Shown one piece after another: positions 16,507-24,247 of a stretch of DNA of 39,146 nt. Position 1 is the first letter of the stretch; each line of letters opens with the position of its first letter. The DNA comes from a bacterium (lineage in GTDB: Bacteria > Verrucomicrobiota > Kiritimatiellia > CAIKKV01 > CAIYGI01): positions 1-39,146 of the forward strand of contig JANYBP010000064.1 of the NCBI GenBank assembly GCA_025360745.1, given 5' to 3'. The notes under the pieces were generated by a model. It did not search any database and was not told the origin of the DNA. It saw only the letters and a list, made by a program, of their open reading frames with translations. A program made the translations under genes and the position numbers.

Positions 16507-16513
16507 TATGCGG
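16501..16513. promoter_or_regulatory. Palindromic candidate operator between two HTH genes
   Basis: CCGCAT-T-ATGCGG is a perfect palindrome with 6-bp arms covering the minus-strand gene's start codon. A related half, TTTTGCGGCCA, recurs 20 nt away over the -35 box of the plus-strand gene. A similar palindrome occurs at 38563-38583. Confidence 0.4.
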
Positions 16514-16534
16514 TCAAGAAAAATTGCACTCATT

Positions 16535-16564
16535 TTGCGGCCAAACGGCTGCGCGGCCTATAAG
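16535..16564 (+). promoter_or_regulatory. Promoter predicting a leaderless XRE mRNA
   Basis: TTGCGG (16535-16540) and TATAAG (16559-16564) are 18 nt apart, and the -10 box ends only 6 nt before the XRE start at 16571. Transcription would begin at or next to the ATG, which fits the absence of a ribosome site. Confidence 0.45.
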
Positions 16565-16570
16565 TGGCGC

Positions 16571-16891
16571 ATGCGGAAGTCCATCCATAGCCGGGAGTAC
16601 AAGGCGGTATTGAAAACGCTGGTTGCTCTGCGTCAAAAGGCCGGGATGACGCAACGCGATCTGGCTCGAATACTCGGTCGCGAGCATTCGTTCGTCTGGC
16701 GCATCGAGACCGGCGAACGGCGCTTGGACGTGGTGGAGTTCTATTGGGTGTGCCAGGCGCTTGGCCAGGATGCGATCGCGGTCTATAGCGGACTCGTTAA
16801 GGCCTTCGGCGGGGTCGCCAACGCTTATCCCATCGATTCCGCTCCCGCGAGGAAAGCGGCCGAGCCGCCGTTGACATACTCGAAGGAATAG
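16571..16891 (+). CDS. XRE-family transcriptional regulator
   Basis: 106 residues with one Cro/C1 helix-turn-helix: YKAVLKTLVALRQKAGMTQ then RDLARILGREHSFVWRIETG and ERRLDVVEFYWVCQALG (about 10-65). The C-terminal 40 residues are not a known effector domain. The ATG at 16571 is used because a -10 box sits directly upstream, and a longer frame from 16508 would contain that promoter. Divergent from a second HTH gene. 236 nt downstream is a DUF4143 ATPase gene, and the gap holds an inverted word array and a perfect palindrome, so a regulator-ATPase pairing is possible but not shown. Confidence 0.85.
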   Translation: MRKSIHSREYKAVLKTLVALRQKAGMTQRDLARILGREHSFVWRIETGERRLDVVEFYWVCQALGQDAIAVYSGLVKAFGGVANAYPIDSAPARKAAEPPLTYSKE

Positions 16892-16908
16892 GCCGAAAAG
16901 CGGAAAAA

Positions 16909-16997
16909 TTGACGCAAAGGCGCTAAGTCGCAAAGCAAAGCGGTTGTTGGTTTTAACTCAAGACAGCATTCTTCGCGGCGTTGCGCCTCAGCGTCAA
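16909..16997. repeat. GACGCAAAGGCGC inverted array
   Basis: Arms 16909-16935 (TTGACGCAAAGGCGC...) and 16971-16997 are reverse complements at about 21 of 27 positions and could fold over a 35-nt loop. It begins 17 nt after the XRE stop. Nothing coding is seen in the rest of the gap to 17127. Confidence 0.7.
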
Positions 16998-17058
16998 CGA
17001 ATTTGCCTCCATTATTCATCAATCCGTAAGTAAACGCCCTGCCATCGAGATTTGCCCT

Positions 17059-17070
17059 TGTAACGTTACA
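17059..17070. promoter_or_regulatory. Perfect palindrome TGTAACGTTACA
   Basis: A 12-bp exact palindrome 57 nt upstream of the DUF4143 ATPase start, of the size and symmetry of a repressor site. The neighbouring XRE protein is a candidate binder, by position only. Confidence 0.35.
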
Positions 17071-17127
17071 CCGTCGGCGTACAATTGGCCTTGTTATGGG
17101 ATTATCGCAATCGCCAGAGGTTAATAA

Positions 17128-18540
17128 ATGCCATCTGAAGTAGATACTTCCGGCCTGTTTCCTCGGGCCGTGGATGCGAAGCTCAAGGCTTGGATGGACA
17201 ACGGGCATCGTAAGCCGTTGATCCTTCGCGGCGCGCGGCAGGTGGGTAAGACGGTGGCCGTCAGGCTCTTTGCCCGCCATTTCGACCGCTTCATCAATCT
17301 AAACATGGACTTGGCGGGAGACGCTGATCTTTTTCGCCGCCGGCTGGATATCCGCGACCTTTACCAGGCAATTCTCCTCAAATGTCGCATCTCGGCGTCT
17401 GATGGTAAGATTCTGTTGTTTCTGGACGAAATCCAAAGTTGCCCGGAGGCGGTGGAAAGTCTGCGCTATTTCCATGAGGACCTGCCGGGTGTATTTGTGA
17501 TCGCCGCCGGGTCTTTGCTGGAGATAGCGCTTCAGGAAAAGCACATTGCCTTCCCCGTGGGTCGTGTGGATCACCTCTTCATGCATCCGCTCTCTTTCCG
17601 TGAGTTTCTTGTGGCCACGAACGCCGGCCCGGTCATTGGCGCCTTCGATACGGTTCCGTTACAGGCATATGCCCACACCGAACTGATCCAACTTTTCCAC
17701 CGCTACGCCTTGATCGGCGGCATGCCGGAAGTCGTGGCGGAGTACGCCCGGAAGAAGGACATCACCGGCCTGAAATCCATATACGACTCGCTTCTGACAT
17801 CTTACCAGGATGACGTGTCCAAGTACGCCCGTACCCAAAACATGGCCGCGATACTGCGGCATTGTATCGAGGCTGCGCCCTTCATCGCCAGCCAACGCAT
17901 TGTTTTCGCGGGTTTTGGACAGTCTAACTACCGCTCGCGGGAAGTAGGTGAGGCGCTGCGCACGCTGCAACGGGCAATGCTGCTTCACCTCCTGTACCCC
18001 TCGGTTGGCGTCGAGATTCCGATCATGCCGGACCTGAAGAAATCCCCGCGGCTCCAATTTCTCGACACGGGCCTGTTGAATTACTTTGCCGGACTTCAGG
18101 ACGAGTTCTTCCGGCATGACAATCTGCATGCAATTTACAAAGGCAGACTGGCGGAACACATCGTCGGACAGGAACTCATCTGCCTGGAACCCAACACGCG
18201 GCGGAAACCGTGTTTTTGGGTGCGTGACAAGACGCAATCCCAGGCGGAGGTGGATTTCATCATCCAGCACCGGGATCGCGTGCTTCCGTTGGAAGTAAAG
18301 TCGGGCGTGGCCGGCAAACTGCGTTCCCTGCACGAATTCATGGACCGCTGCCCACATGCGTTTGCCATGCGACTCTACGCCGGTCCCTTCGACCTGCACC
18401 CGGCGCGGACGCCGTCCGGGAAGCCGTACACTCTTCTGAACGTGCCCTATTTTCTGGCAGCCAAAATCCACGAATACGCCGATTGGATGATGGACCAGGC
18501 GGAGCCTGCCGTCTGCAATAGCGTCCCACAGGGACGCTAA
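17128..18540 (+). CDS. AAA ATPase of the AAA_14/DUF4143 family, second copy
   Basis: 470 residues. Walker A GARQVGKT (35-42), Walker B LLFLDEIQ (96-103), sensor AAGSLLE (126-132), then the DUF4143 region with HPLSFREFL, IGGMPEVV and the C-terminal AEVDFII ... LPLEVKSG signature. It belongs to the longer branch of the family, unlike the 384-residue relative at 13425. The start at 17128 has AGAGG upstream. Role unknown; these genes are common in accessory DNA. The last residues NSVPQGR are encoded by a perfect hairpin (AGCGTCCC-ACA-GGGACGCT, 18520-18538) whose end is the stop codon, so the C-terminus seems to have been rewritten by a repeat. Confidence 0.88.
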   Translation: MPSEVDTSGLFPRAVDAKLKAWMDNGHRKPLILRGARQVGKTVAVRLFARHFDRFINLNMDLAGDADLFRRRLDIRDLYQAILLKCRISASDGKILLFLDEIQSCPEAVESLRYFHEDLPGVFVIAAGSLLEIALQEKHIAFPVGRVDHLFMHPLSFREFLVATNAGPVIGAFDTVPLQAYAHTELIQLFHRYALIGGMPEVVAEYARKKDITGLKSIYDSLLTSYQDDVSKYARTQNMAAILRHCIEAAPFIASQRIVFAGFGQSNYRSREVGEALRTLQRAMLLHLLYPSVGVEIPIMPDLKKSPRLQFLDTGLLNYFAGLQDEFFRHDNLHAIYKGRLAEHIVGQELICLEPNTRRKPCFWVRDKTQSQAEVDFIIQHRDRVLPLEVKSGVAGKLRSLHEFMDRCPHAFAMRLYAGPFDLHPARTPSGKPYTLLNVPYFLAAKIHEYADWMMDQAEPAVCNSVPQGR

Positions 18541-18742
18541 GGCTGAAGCAGTTTAGGCTGTAGACTGTTAGGACTAGTTGCATGCAAATGAACTTCAGAT
18601 GTCGTAACCGACTTGCCGCGAAATCGAACAGGAAAACAAGTATTTCCTAACAGCCTTCAGCCTATCAACCTGCATCCTATGGGATGCTGCCGTTTACTGT
18701 TCACTCTCCGCCCCCCACCTTCCACCCTCCACCTTCCACCTG
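18540..18742. repeat. Inverted TAGGCTG array plus CCACCTTCCACC array
   Basis: Arms 18540-18573 (AGGCTGAAG...CTGTTAGGA) and 18645-18678 are imperfect reverse complements, with 17 of 19 identical at the inner end, around a 71-nt loop. The left arm begins at the last base of the ATPase stop codon. A pyrimidine array of CCACCTTCCACCCT units follows at 18711-18742. The gap 18541-18809 holds no gene. Confidence 0.7.
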
Positions 18743-18809
18743 CTTCCTCTTCTTTCTCTCTTGCGTTCGCGGGGTTTTTACGGTTTCCTACGCATAGGAG
18801 CAGCGAAAC

Positions 18810-19358
18810 ATGAACGACTGTGCTGTGGAACGGATTATTTTTTCGGCGGACGACATCAACCGGCGTGTCGGGGAACTGGCGGCCCGCCTGGCGGCTGACT
18901 ATCCGCCCGGCGAACTGGCCACTGTGGCGATTCTCAAGGGCAGCTTTGTCTTTGTGGCCGATCTCGCGCGTCAACTCTCGGCCCGCGATGTCCACCTGGC
19001 CATCGATTTTTTGACCCTGGCCAGTTACGGGCGCGGCAGCGTCTCGCCGGGCCGCGTGCGCATCGAGGAGGATATCGCCCTCGATGTGCGCGACCGCGAT
19101 GTGCTGCTGGTGGACGATATTCTCGACACCGGGCGTACGCTGCGAACCGCCGTGGACCTGCTGCGCGGACACGGCGCAAAGTCGGTGCGCACTTGCGTGC
19201 TGCTGGACAAGGCCGCCCGGCGGCAGGTGGAGATCCAGGCCGACTACGTGGGTTTTCCCTGCCCGGATGTGTTCGTCGTCGGCTACGGTCTCGATTACGC
19301 CGGCCGCTTCCGCGAACTGCCCTATGTGGGAGCGATTTCGATGCCGGGTGGTGGATGA
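18810..19358 (+). CDS. hpt: Hypoxanthine phosphoribosyltransferase
   Basis: Purine salvage: converts hypoxanthine (and usually guanine) with PRPP to IMP or GMP in the cytoplasm. 182 residues, normal length. The PRPP-binding loop is VLLVDDILDTGRT (98-110). Also seen are ILKGSFVFVADLAR (41-54), DFLTLASYGRG (66-76) and the C-terminal base-binding VGYGLDYAGRFRELPYVG. The start at 18810 has TAGGAG upstream. With apt (26607) and purN (31375) it makes three purine genes in the window, though not in one operon. It lies between two repeat-filled gaps. Confidence 0.95.
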   Translation: MNDCAVERIIFSADDINRRVGELAARLAADYPPGELATVAILKGSFVFVADLARQLSARDVHLAIDFLTLASYGRGSVSPGRVRIEEDIALDVRDRDVLLVDDILDTGRTLRTAVDLLRGHGAKSVRTCVLLDKAARRQVEIQADYVGFPCPDVFVVGYGLDYAGRFRELPYVGAISMPGGG

Positions 19359-19386
19359 CGTCAGGCAGTGAGAGGGGCAGAGGGGG

Positions 19387-19637
19387 TAGGGTTCAGGGTT
19401 CGGGGTTCAGGGGAGAGGGTTCAGTTGGCGGGGAGAGGGTTCAGGGTTCGGATTAGAAAAATGGTATGCGGCGCCAAATTTGGGTGGGGCTGCCTCGGCG
19501 AGAGCGCCCTGCCTTTTCATCTCGTAACTGCCCCATTACAAAATAAAACGCTTTCTTAAATCGTAATTCATTTTTCCGCAGATAAAGCGCAAGACCCCGA
19601 ATCCCGAATCCTGACCCCTGAACCCCGAACCCCGACC
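19387..19637. repeat. Inverted GGTTCAGG array pair
   Basis: GGGTTCAGG/GGGTTCGGG units at 19387-19453 face their complement CCTGACCCCTGAACCCCGAAC at 19594-19637 across 140 nt. The word is the same as in the array beside kup (10071-10132). The left array begins 28 nt after the hpt stop; the right one ends 12 nt before the next gene. No gene is seen between them. Confidence 0.85.
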
Positions 19638-19649
19638 ACTTGAAACTCC

Positions 19650-20993
19650 ATGAGCGCATCGATGTGCTTTTTAAGCAGCGCGGCGACCGCGATCGTTGCG
19701 GCCGTGCTCGGGGCTTGTCTGGGCGCCTTTGTTCCCTCGCTCCACATCCTCAATTTGCTGGCGATATTGGCATTGTCCGCCCAGGCCGCGCTGGCCGCCG
19801 GGACGCCGTTCCCGCCTGAAACGATGATTGTGGCCGTGGCGGCCTTGCTCGCCAGCTGGTCGCTGGCCAATACGATTCCCGCCGTGCTGGCCGCGGCGCC
19901 GGACGAAGGCGCGCTTTTCACCGTGTTGCCGGGGCAGCGCTATCTGATGGAGGGGCGCGGGGCGGAGGCCGTCTGGCTGACCGTGCTGGGCGGCGTCGGC
20001 GGTCTGGCCTTGCTGCTGCCGGGGTTGCCTTTTGCCGCCTTGCTGCTGCCGCCGCTGCACGCCATCCTGCGGCCGCACTACGGCTGGATTCTCTGGGTCG
20101 TGATCGTCTTCATGCTGCTCTCGGAATGGCCCAAGGGCAACTATCCCGGTCCCGCGGGCTGGCGCAAGTGGGCGCGCGGCTGGCGCGGACTGGGCGCCGG
20201 ACTGCTGACCTTTCTGCTGTCCGGACTTTTGGGCATGATTCTGATGTACCGTTCGCCGCTGCCGCCGCAGAACGCCTTCCAGAATCTGATGCCGGCTTTC
20301 GTCGGACTGTTCGGCGTGCCGGGGCTCTTGTTCACGCTGATCTCGCATACGCAAATTCCCCTCCAGCACCAGCCGCGCACGCTGGCCTTGCCGCCGCGTC
20401 TCTGGTTTCGCGGCGCCGCCGCTGGCGCGTTGGGCGGAGCGGTGGCGGCCTTTCTGCCGGTTGTCACCGCCGGCGTCGGGGGCCTGCTGGCCGGGCATGC
20501 CACGGCGACGCGCGACGAACGGGTCTTTCTCGTTTCGCAGGGCGCTTCGAAAACCGTGTACTACGTGGGCGCGCTGCTGCTACTCTTTGTGCCGGGGCTT
20601 GAGATTGTGCGCGGCGGCGCGGCTTGGATGCTGACGGGACTGCATGCGACGCAGCCGGCCGAGGACGCCTGGCTGGCCCTCGGCGGCGTGGCGCTGGCCG
20701 TGGCCGTCACGCTGCTGCTGATGCCCGCGTTGTTGCGCCTGACGCTGGCGCTGGTGACGCGCCTGGGCGGCCGGCGGCTGGCGCTCGCGGCGCTGGCGCT
20801 GCTGCTCGTCCTGGTTGGCGGACTGACCGGCCTGCCGGGTCTGTTTGTGATGGCTGTCGGGAGCGGCATCGGGTTGATCCCGCTGCTTTACGATTCGCGG
20901 CGGCTGAACGCGCTGGGTGTGATTTTGCTGCCGCTGGCCTTGAATCGCGGCGCCGCCGGTCCCATCGTGGCCCGCTGGTTGGGGTTATTTTGA
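19650..20993 (+). CDS. TctA-like multi-spanning membrane protein
   Basis: 447 residues and about ten hydrophobic segments. The layout recalls the archaeal-type TctA relatives (COG1784, from memory): SLHILNLLAIL near the N-terminus, FTVLPGQRYLMEGRGAEAVWL (about 90-110), and a second half starting FRGAAAGALGGAVAAFLPVVTAGVGG (254-279), suggesting an internal two-fold repeat. A transport role is inferred by family only, and no partner TctB or TctC gene is nearby. The start at 19650 has no convincing ribosome site, and ATG 19662 is an alternative. It overlaps the next gene by 4 nt, so the two are coupled. Confidence 0.75.
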   Translation: MSASMCFLSSAATAIVAAVLGACLGAFVPSLHILNLLAILALSAQAALAAGTPFPPETMIVAVAALLASWSLANTIPAVLAAAPDEGALFTVLPGQRYLMEGRGAEAVWLTVLGGVGGLALLLPGLPFAALLLPPLHAILRPHYGWILWVVIVFMLLSEWPKGNYPGPAGWRKWARGWRGLGAGLLTFLLSGLLGMILMYRSPLPPQNAFQNLMPAFVGLFGVPGLLFTLISHTQIPLQHQPRTLALPPRLWFRGAAAGALGGAVAAFLPVVTAGVGGLLAGHATATRDERVFLVSQGASKTVYYVGALLLLFVPGLEIVRGGAAWMLTGLHATQPAEDAWLALGGVALAVAVTLLLMPALLRLTLALVTRLGGRRLALAALALLLVLVGGLTGLPGLFVMAVGSGIGLIPLLYDSRRLNALGVILLPLALNRGAAGPIVARWLGLF

Positions 20994-21976
20994 AAGGCAT
21001 CTCCCATTTCATGACCGGGCTGGCGGCCACGTCGTGCTTTCCCGTCGCGGTGCGGGCGGCGGCGGAGGGCGATCCGCTTTACTTCATCCTGGGCGCCGTT
21101 TGCGGGCTGCTGCCCGATACGCTCGATTTCCGATTCGCGCGCTTCTGGCACCGCCATACGCTGGAGGTGATTCTCGATCCCAACCAGCCCGACCCCGCCA
21201 TGATCGCGGAGGCGGTCGCGCGAGCCGTGGCTTTGGCGGTCGCACGCGCGTCGCCGGTTACGCTCAAATTGAATACCGCGCGCCTCAACGCCAATGCCTG
21301 GCAGGCCTACAGCGTCTTCTTCGACCGTCCGCAAAGACGGGTCGTCGCCACCTGCACCGGTCCCGTCACCACCGGCGGCGCGCCGCTGCCCGCTAGCGCC
21401 GCGCCCACGGCCGCCCGTAACGTCACGGCCACGCGCAAACTGGCCGCCGGGGTTGTGCCGGAGGGCGATCCGGAGGTCAAGGTGGATATTTTTGACGGGC
21501 CGACGCTGCGCTTTACCAAACGGGGCGCGGACGAACTGGGCATGGAATTTTTACCCTGGCACCGGGCCTGGTCGCACAGTCTGGCGCTGGCCGCGATGCT
21601 CGGCGGCGCGCTGGCGGTCGGCTGGTCATGGACGGCGGGACTGGTGGCCTGCGCCGCCTGGAGCGCCCATGTGCTGGCGGACCAGCTCGGCCACATGGGC
21701 TCCAATCTTGGCTACCCTTTCACCCGCCGCCGCGCTCCCGGCGCGCGCCTGCATCATGCCGGCGACGGCTGGCCCAATCTGATTACCGTCTGGAGCAGCG
21801 GCCTGCTGATTCTCTGGAACCTGGCGCGTCTGACGCCGACCTGCCCGCTGTCGCTCGCGCTGCTCCCACTGCTGGTCTGGGGCGGCGCGGCCCCGCTGCT
21901 CGCCGCCTGGGCGCTGGATCGCGCGCTGGGGAAGGTGGGAGGTGGTAGGTGGTGGGTGGGAGCAGAAGAGGGTTGA
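20990..21976 (+). CDS. DUF457/YdjM-like metal-dependent hydrolase family membrane protein
   Basis: 328 residues. KGISHFMTGLAATSC at the N-terminus and GLLPDTLDFRFARFWHRHT, PWHRAWSHSLALAAMLGG and AHVLADQLGHMG are the His/Asp-rich membrane motifs of the LexA-binding/YdjM (DUF457) family, thought to be metal-dependent. A soluble insertion of about 150 residues sits between the two halves. The start is taken as TTG at 20990 because it restores the common KGISHF N-terminus and overlaps the upstream TGA as TTGA. An ATG at 21011 is the alternative. The final 16 residues (GKVGGGRWWVGAEEG) are encoded by a GGTGGGAGG repeat, a sign that the original C-terminus was overrun. Confidence 0.75.
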   Translation: MKGISHFMTGLAATSCFPVAVRAAAEGDPLYFILGAVCGLLPDTLDFRFARFWHRHTLEVILDPNQPDPAMIAEAVARAVALAVARASPVTLKLNTARLNANAWQAYSVFFDRPQRRVVATCTGPVTTGGAPLPASAAPTAARNVTATRKLAAGVVPEGDPEVKVDIFDGPTLRFTKRGADELGMEFLPWHRAWSHSLALAAMLGGALAVGWSWTAGLVACAAWSAHVLADQLGHMGSNLGYPFTRRRAPGARLHHAGDGWPNLITVWSSGLLILWNLARLTPTCPLSLALLPLLVWGGAAPLLAAWALDRALGKVGGGRWWVGAEEG

Positions 21977-21990
21977 AGGTGGGAGGTGGA
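21931..21990. repeat. GGTGGGAGG array across the DUF457 stop
   Basis: GGTGGGAGGTGGTAGG-type units run from inside the coding end of the DUF457 gene past its stop (21974-21976). The array is G-rich on the plus strand and could form G-quadruplex-like structure. Confidence 0.8.
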
Positions 21991-22093
21991 ATATGCGTCT
22001 TCATCTGAGTTTCCGTTTCTTGATCAAACCCATGAGACGAGCGTGTTCTTGAAGATACTCGCGGCGGCCTCGGCGATGCCGCCCTTTTGGTCG

Positions 22094-22423
22094 CTATGTG
22101 ACCGACCCATTTCTTCGCGGATTCCGTTCTTCAAGCATGAACCGGCGGAGCAGGCTCTCCGACCGCATGACATGGAGAAAGAATACCGATTCCCGTTCGA
22201 CCCGGTAGAAGACGCGGCATGGTGAAACGACAACTTCCCGATATGGAGATCGTGGAAGTTCAAGGGGGCATTTTCCGGAATTGGGAAAATGAGCAAGCCG
22301 TTCCACGCTCTCGAACACCCTTTCGACAAACCGGCTGGCCGCCACCGGATTGTCGAGCGCAATGTAATCGGCAACGGCTTCCAAGTCGCGCAGAGCCGGT
22401 TCGGTCCAGATCAGGCGAGCCAC
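22094..22423 (-). CDS. ParE/RelE-type toxin
   Basis: 109 residues of the ParE/RelE superfamily: starts LIWTEPALRDLEAVADYIALDNP, then SRFVERVFESVERLAHFPNSGK and the core VVVSPCRVFYRVERESVFFLHVMRS, ending in a basic tail. Targets are gyrase (ParE) or ribosome-bound mRNA (RelE); the sequence looks closer to ParE. Its start lies 13 nt inside the antitoxin gene, the standard coupled layout. The 117 nt between this stop and the DUF457 gene hold only the end of a repeat array. Confidence 0.88.
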   Translation of the reverse strand: MARLIWTEPALRDLEAVADYIALDNPVAASRFVERVFESVERLAHFPNSGKCPLELPRSPYREVVVSPCRVFYRVERESVFFLHVMRSESLLRRFMLEERNPRRNGSVT

Positions 22424-22668
22424 TTCTTCATTCTCCGTTTGGCTTCGTCCTGAGTGAACGTGCGGTTTTCCAGAATAGCTCGTTCGCCGCGCGCAATGCC
22501 TTCGAGAATCTGCATTCTGTCCTGCATCAGCTCAAACATCGACACATCCACCAAGTAGGCGGATGGTGTGCCGTGCTCCGTGATCAGCACAGGGGCTTTC
22601 GATTCATGCAGCTCGGCCAGTATCCGCGTCGCATGCCGCTTCAAAGTTGTAACAAGTTCCGTTTGCAT
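22411..22668 (-). CDS. Phd/YefM-type antitoxin
   Basis: 85 residues. The N-terminal DNA-binding fold TTLKRHATRILAELHESKAPVLITEHGTPSAYLVDVSMFELMQ is the Phd/YefM pattern. The C-terminal part (ILENRTFTQDEAKRRMKKWL) is the segment expected to wrap the toxin. It precedes and overlaps the ParE-type toxin. It should repress its own promoter, whose -10 box overlaps the palindrome ACTATAGT immediately upstream. Confidence 0.88.
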   Translation of the reverse strand: MQTELVTTLKRHATRILAELHESKAPVLITEHGTPSAYLVDVSMFELMQDRMQILEGIARGERAILENRTFTQDEAKRRMKKWLA

Positions 22669-22676
22669 AATGTGAT

Positions 22677-22704
22677 ACTATAGTGACACTCAGTCCCGCT
22701 GCAA
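22677..22704 (-). promoter_or_regulatory. Toxin-antitoxin promoter with operator palindrome
   Basis: On the minus strand TTGCAG (22699-22704) and TATAGT (22677-22682) are 16 nt apart. ACTATAGT (22677-22684) is a perfect palindrome overlapping the -10 box, with partly symmetric TGAT/GACA flanks. Only 8 nt separate the -10 box from the ATG, so the mRNA would be nearly leaderless. Confidence 0.5.
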
Positions 22705-22718
22705 ACTTATTCTTATGC

Positions 22719-22773
22719 GTGGAGGGTGGAGGGTGGGAGGTGGAGGGTGGAAGGTGGAGGGTGGAGGGTGGAA
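22719..22773. repeat. GGAGGGTGGAAGGT array
   Basis: About seven units of GTGGAGG, in the same orientation as the array at 21931-21990, so the two bracket the toxin-antitoxin pair as direct repeats. Confidence 0.85.
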
Positions 22774-22823
22774 GGCGAAGAGCGGAGAGTGAACAGTTTT
22801 TGAGATCGCGCTGATTGTGCTTG

Positions 22824-23030
22824 TCAGTCCGCGGCGGCGTCGGCCACGGGCGGGTCGTTCATCAGGGCGGTCGGGGAGACCGCTTTCCCGGCCAGCGGCC
22901 CCGACACGTAAAAGCCGCCATGCGCCTCGGGACCGGTGTCGAGCCGGATTGCCTGGTCGTCGGCGTCCGCGTGGAATACGGATTGCCATTGCTTCATCCG
23001 CTTTACCAAAATATTAGCGGTTACGCGCAT
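22824..23030 (-). CDS. Small hypothetical protein
   Basis: 68 residues beginning MRVTANILVKRMKQWQSVFH, with an acidic, Ala/Pro-rich end (VADAAAD). Codon third positions are GC-rich like the neighbours, which supports coding. No family, signal peptide or membrane segment is seen, and the ribosome site is weak. It is divergent from the NERD gene, 35 nt away. It could be a fragment of a longer gene. Confidence 0.4.
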   Translation of the reverse strand: MRVTANILVKRMKQWQSVFHADADDQAIRLDTGPEAHGGFYVSGPLAGKAVSPTALMNDPPVADAAAD

Positions 23031-23065
23031 TGATAACCAACCATACAATCTGGTAGGTTATTCTC

Positions 23066-23845
23066 ATGAACTCCGAACACCGCAGACCCATGACAACTAC
23101 ATCCACGATACCTCCACAAGAGCAGCGGGCGCGGGTGAGCGGCTCGCCTGGCGCAGGCGCGCGGCTGCGCGGGGTGCTGACGCTGCTGGCGCCGCTGATG
23201 GCGGTGGTTTTTGTCGCGGGCTATCTGCTGCGCGCCGCCTGGCCGCACCCGGCGCTGCATCCTGCCCTGGCGGCGGCGGGCGTGATCCTGCTGAGCGTGC
23301 TGGCGGCGGCGCTGAACTGGTCCTGCGCCGGACGGCTGCGGGCCTATGTCAAGGGCGCGCGAGGCGAGGAGGGCGTGGCGCGCGAACTGGCGCTGCTGCC
23401 GGCGGAATACCGTGTCTTCCACGACGTGCAGTTCCCCGCCGCCGCCTGGTGGCGCTGCGGCGCGGGCTGCGACCATGTCGTGGTGGGGCCGAACGGAATT
23501 TTCGTGATCGAGACCAAAAACTGGAGCGCGCCGGTGACGGTGGAAAACGGCGAGGTGCGGCGGCTCGACGGCGTGGTGCCGAGCCGTCCGCCCCTGGAGC
23601 AGGTGCATCAGGCCGTCTCGGCCTTCCGCCGCCGCCTGCGCGGCACGCCGGCGGAAGGCGCGGCGCTGGCGCCGGTGCTTTGTTTCGCCGAAGGCGCGGT
23701 CGAGGGCGGCGTGCGCGGCGCGGGCGGCGTGATGCTCTGCCGGCGCGCGGAACTCAACGAGATGCTGCTCTCCGTCCGCGACGAGCGCATTTCCCCCGCC
23801 GTGCAGCAAGCGGCCAGCCAGGCGCTGCTAAGCTTGATGGATTGA
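23066..23845 (+). CDS. NERD-domain membrane protein
   Basis: 259 residues. Two membrane segments (about 36-56 and 65-83) anchor a cytoplasmic NERD (nuclease-related) domain: KGARGEEGVARELALLP (96-112), then CDHVVVGPNGIFVIETKNW (135-153), which contains the Asp136, Glu149 and Lys151 of a PD-(D/E)xK-like site. A final part LEQVHQAVSAFRRRL and APVLCFAEGAV also fits NERD proteins. NERD proteins are predicted nucleases or DNA-processing factors; the function here is unknown. No ribosome site stands out, and ATG 23090 is an alternative start. It is followed directly by the IstB remnant. Confidence 0.82.
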   Translation: MNSEHRRPMTTTSTIPPQEQRARVSGSPGAGARLRGVLTLLAPLMAVVFVAGYLLRAAWPHPALHPALAAAGVILLSVLAAALNWSCAGRLRAYVKGARGEEGVARELALLPAEYRVFHDVQFPAAAWWRCGAGCDHVVVGPNGIFVIETKNWSAPVTVENGEVRRLDGVVPSRPPLEQVHQAVSAFRRRLRGTPAEGAALAPVLCFAEGAVEGGVRGAGGVMLCRRAELNEMLLSVRDERISPAVQQAASQALLSLMD

Positions 23846-23849
23846 TGGC

Positions 23850-23970
23850 ACGCTGTTTGACCTGGCTTGTCATTCGGCATCCGAAGTCGGCAACCCCACC
23901 GTCGCCGACGCCATCCTCGACCGTCTACACCACAACGCTCACTGCATCGAACTGAAAAGGAGGATCCATG
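23850..23970 (+). pseudogene. IS21-family IstB C-terminal remnant
   Basis: Translating from 23850 gives SEVGNPTVADAILDRLHHN followed by AHCIELKRR. This matches the conserved end of IS21 helper ATPases (pattern IGNPTxADAILDRLxHNAHRIELKGES). Everything upstream of about 23877 is replaced by NERD-gene sequence and unrelated DNA, and no IstA is present. The frame runs on without a stop to 24247 into unrelated sequence. It is a decayed insertion-sequence scar. Confidence 0.7.
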
Positions 23971-24081
23971 CGCCCACGTCGAGATCAAACCCAATAAACC
24001 CGCGCCGGACCCCCGCCGCCTTCGCGGCAGGCTACCTCATGATCTTATTTATAATAATAAGAAAGAAGAGAATGCAGCGCC

Positions 24082-24207
24082 GTCCCCGATTGAAATCGGG
24101 GACTCTGATCGAGGTCAAGAAGCCCAACAAAATCTTGACTCAAATCGGCCGCTTTTATATACAGGAGAAAACCAGCGTCGCTACGCTCCGATTAGTGGCC
24201 GATTTGA
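24082..24207. repeat. Hairpins before the AT-rich gene
   Basis: GTCCCCGAT-TGAA-ATCGGGGAC (24082-24103) is a 9-bp perfect stem. TCAAATCGGCC (24140-24150) and GGCCGATTTGA (24197-24207) form an 11-bp inverted repeat over 46 nt. They fill the stretch between the IstB scar and the next gene; no gene is seen there. Confidence 0.65.
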
Positions 24208-24247
24208 CCGGAATGCGCGGAAATTCAAGATCAAGGGGGGATTAAGT

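Noticed and set aside
13425..18540. The two DUF4143 ATPases, NERD protein and toxin-antitoxin pair as one defence island
   Set aside because: They are separated by housekeeping genes such as hpt and by repeats, lie on both strands, and no known defence core gene is present.
22219..22683. Plus-strand frame opposite the toxin-antitoxin pair
   Set aside because: Shadow of the antitoxin and toxin genes, which have clear family patterns and the standard overlap.
24082..24103. GTCCCCGAT-TGAA-ATCGGGGAC as a CRISPR repeat
   Set aside because: Only one copy, no spacers and no cas genes nearby.
23867..24247. Extension of the AT-rich gene's frame upstream to 23867
   Set aside because: That part crosses the IstB scar and hairpins; the ribosome site and signal segment place the start at 24248.
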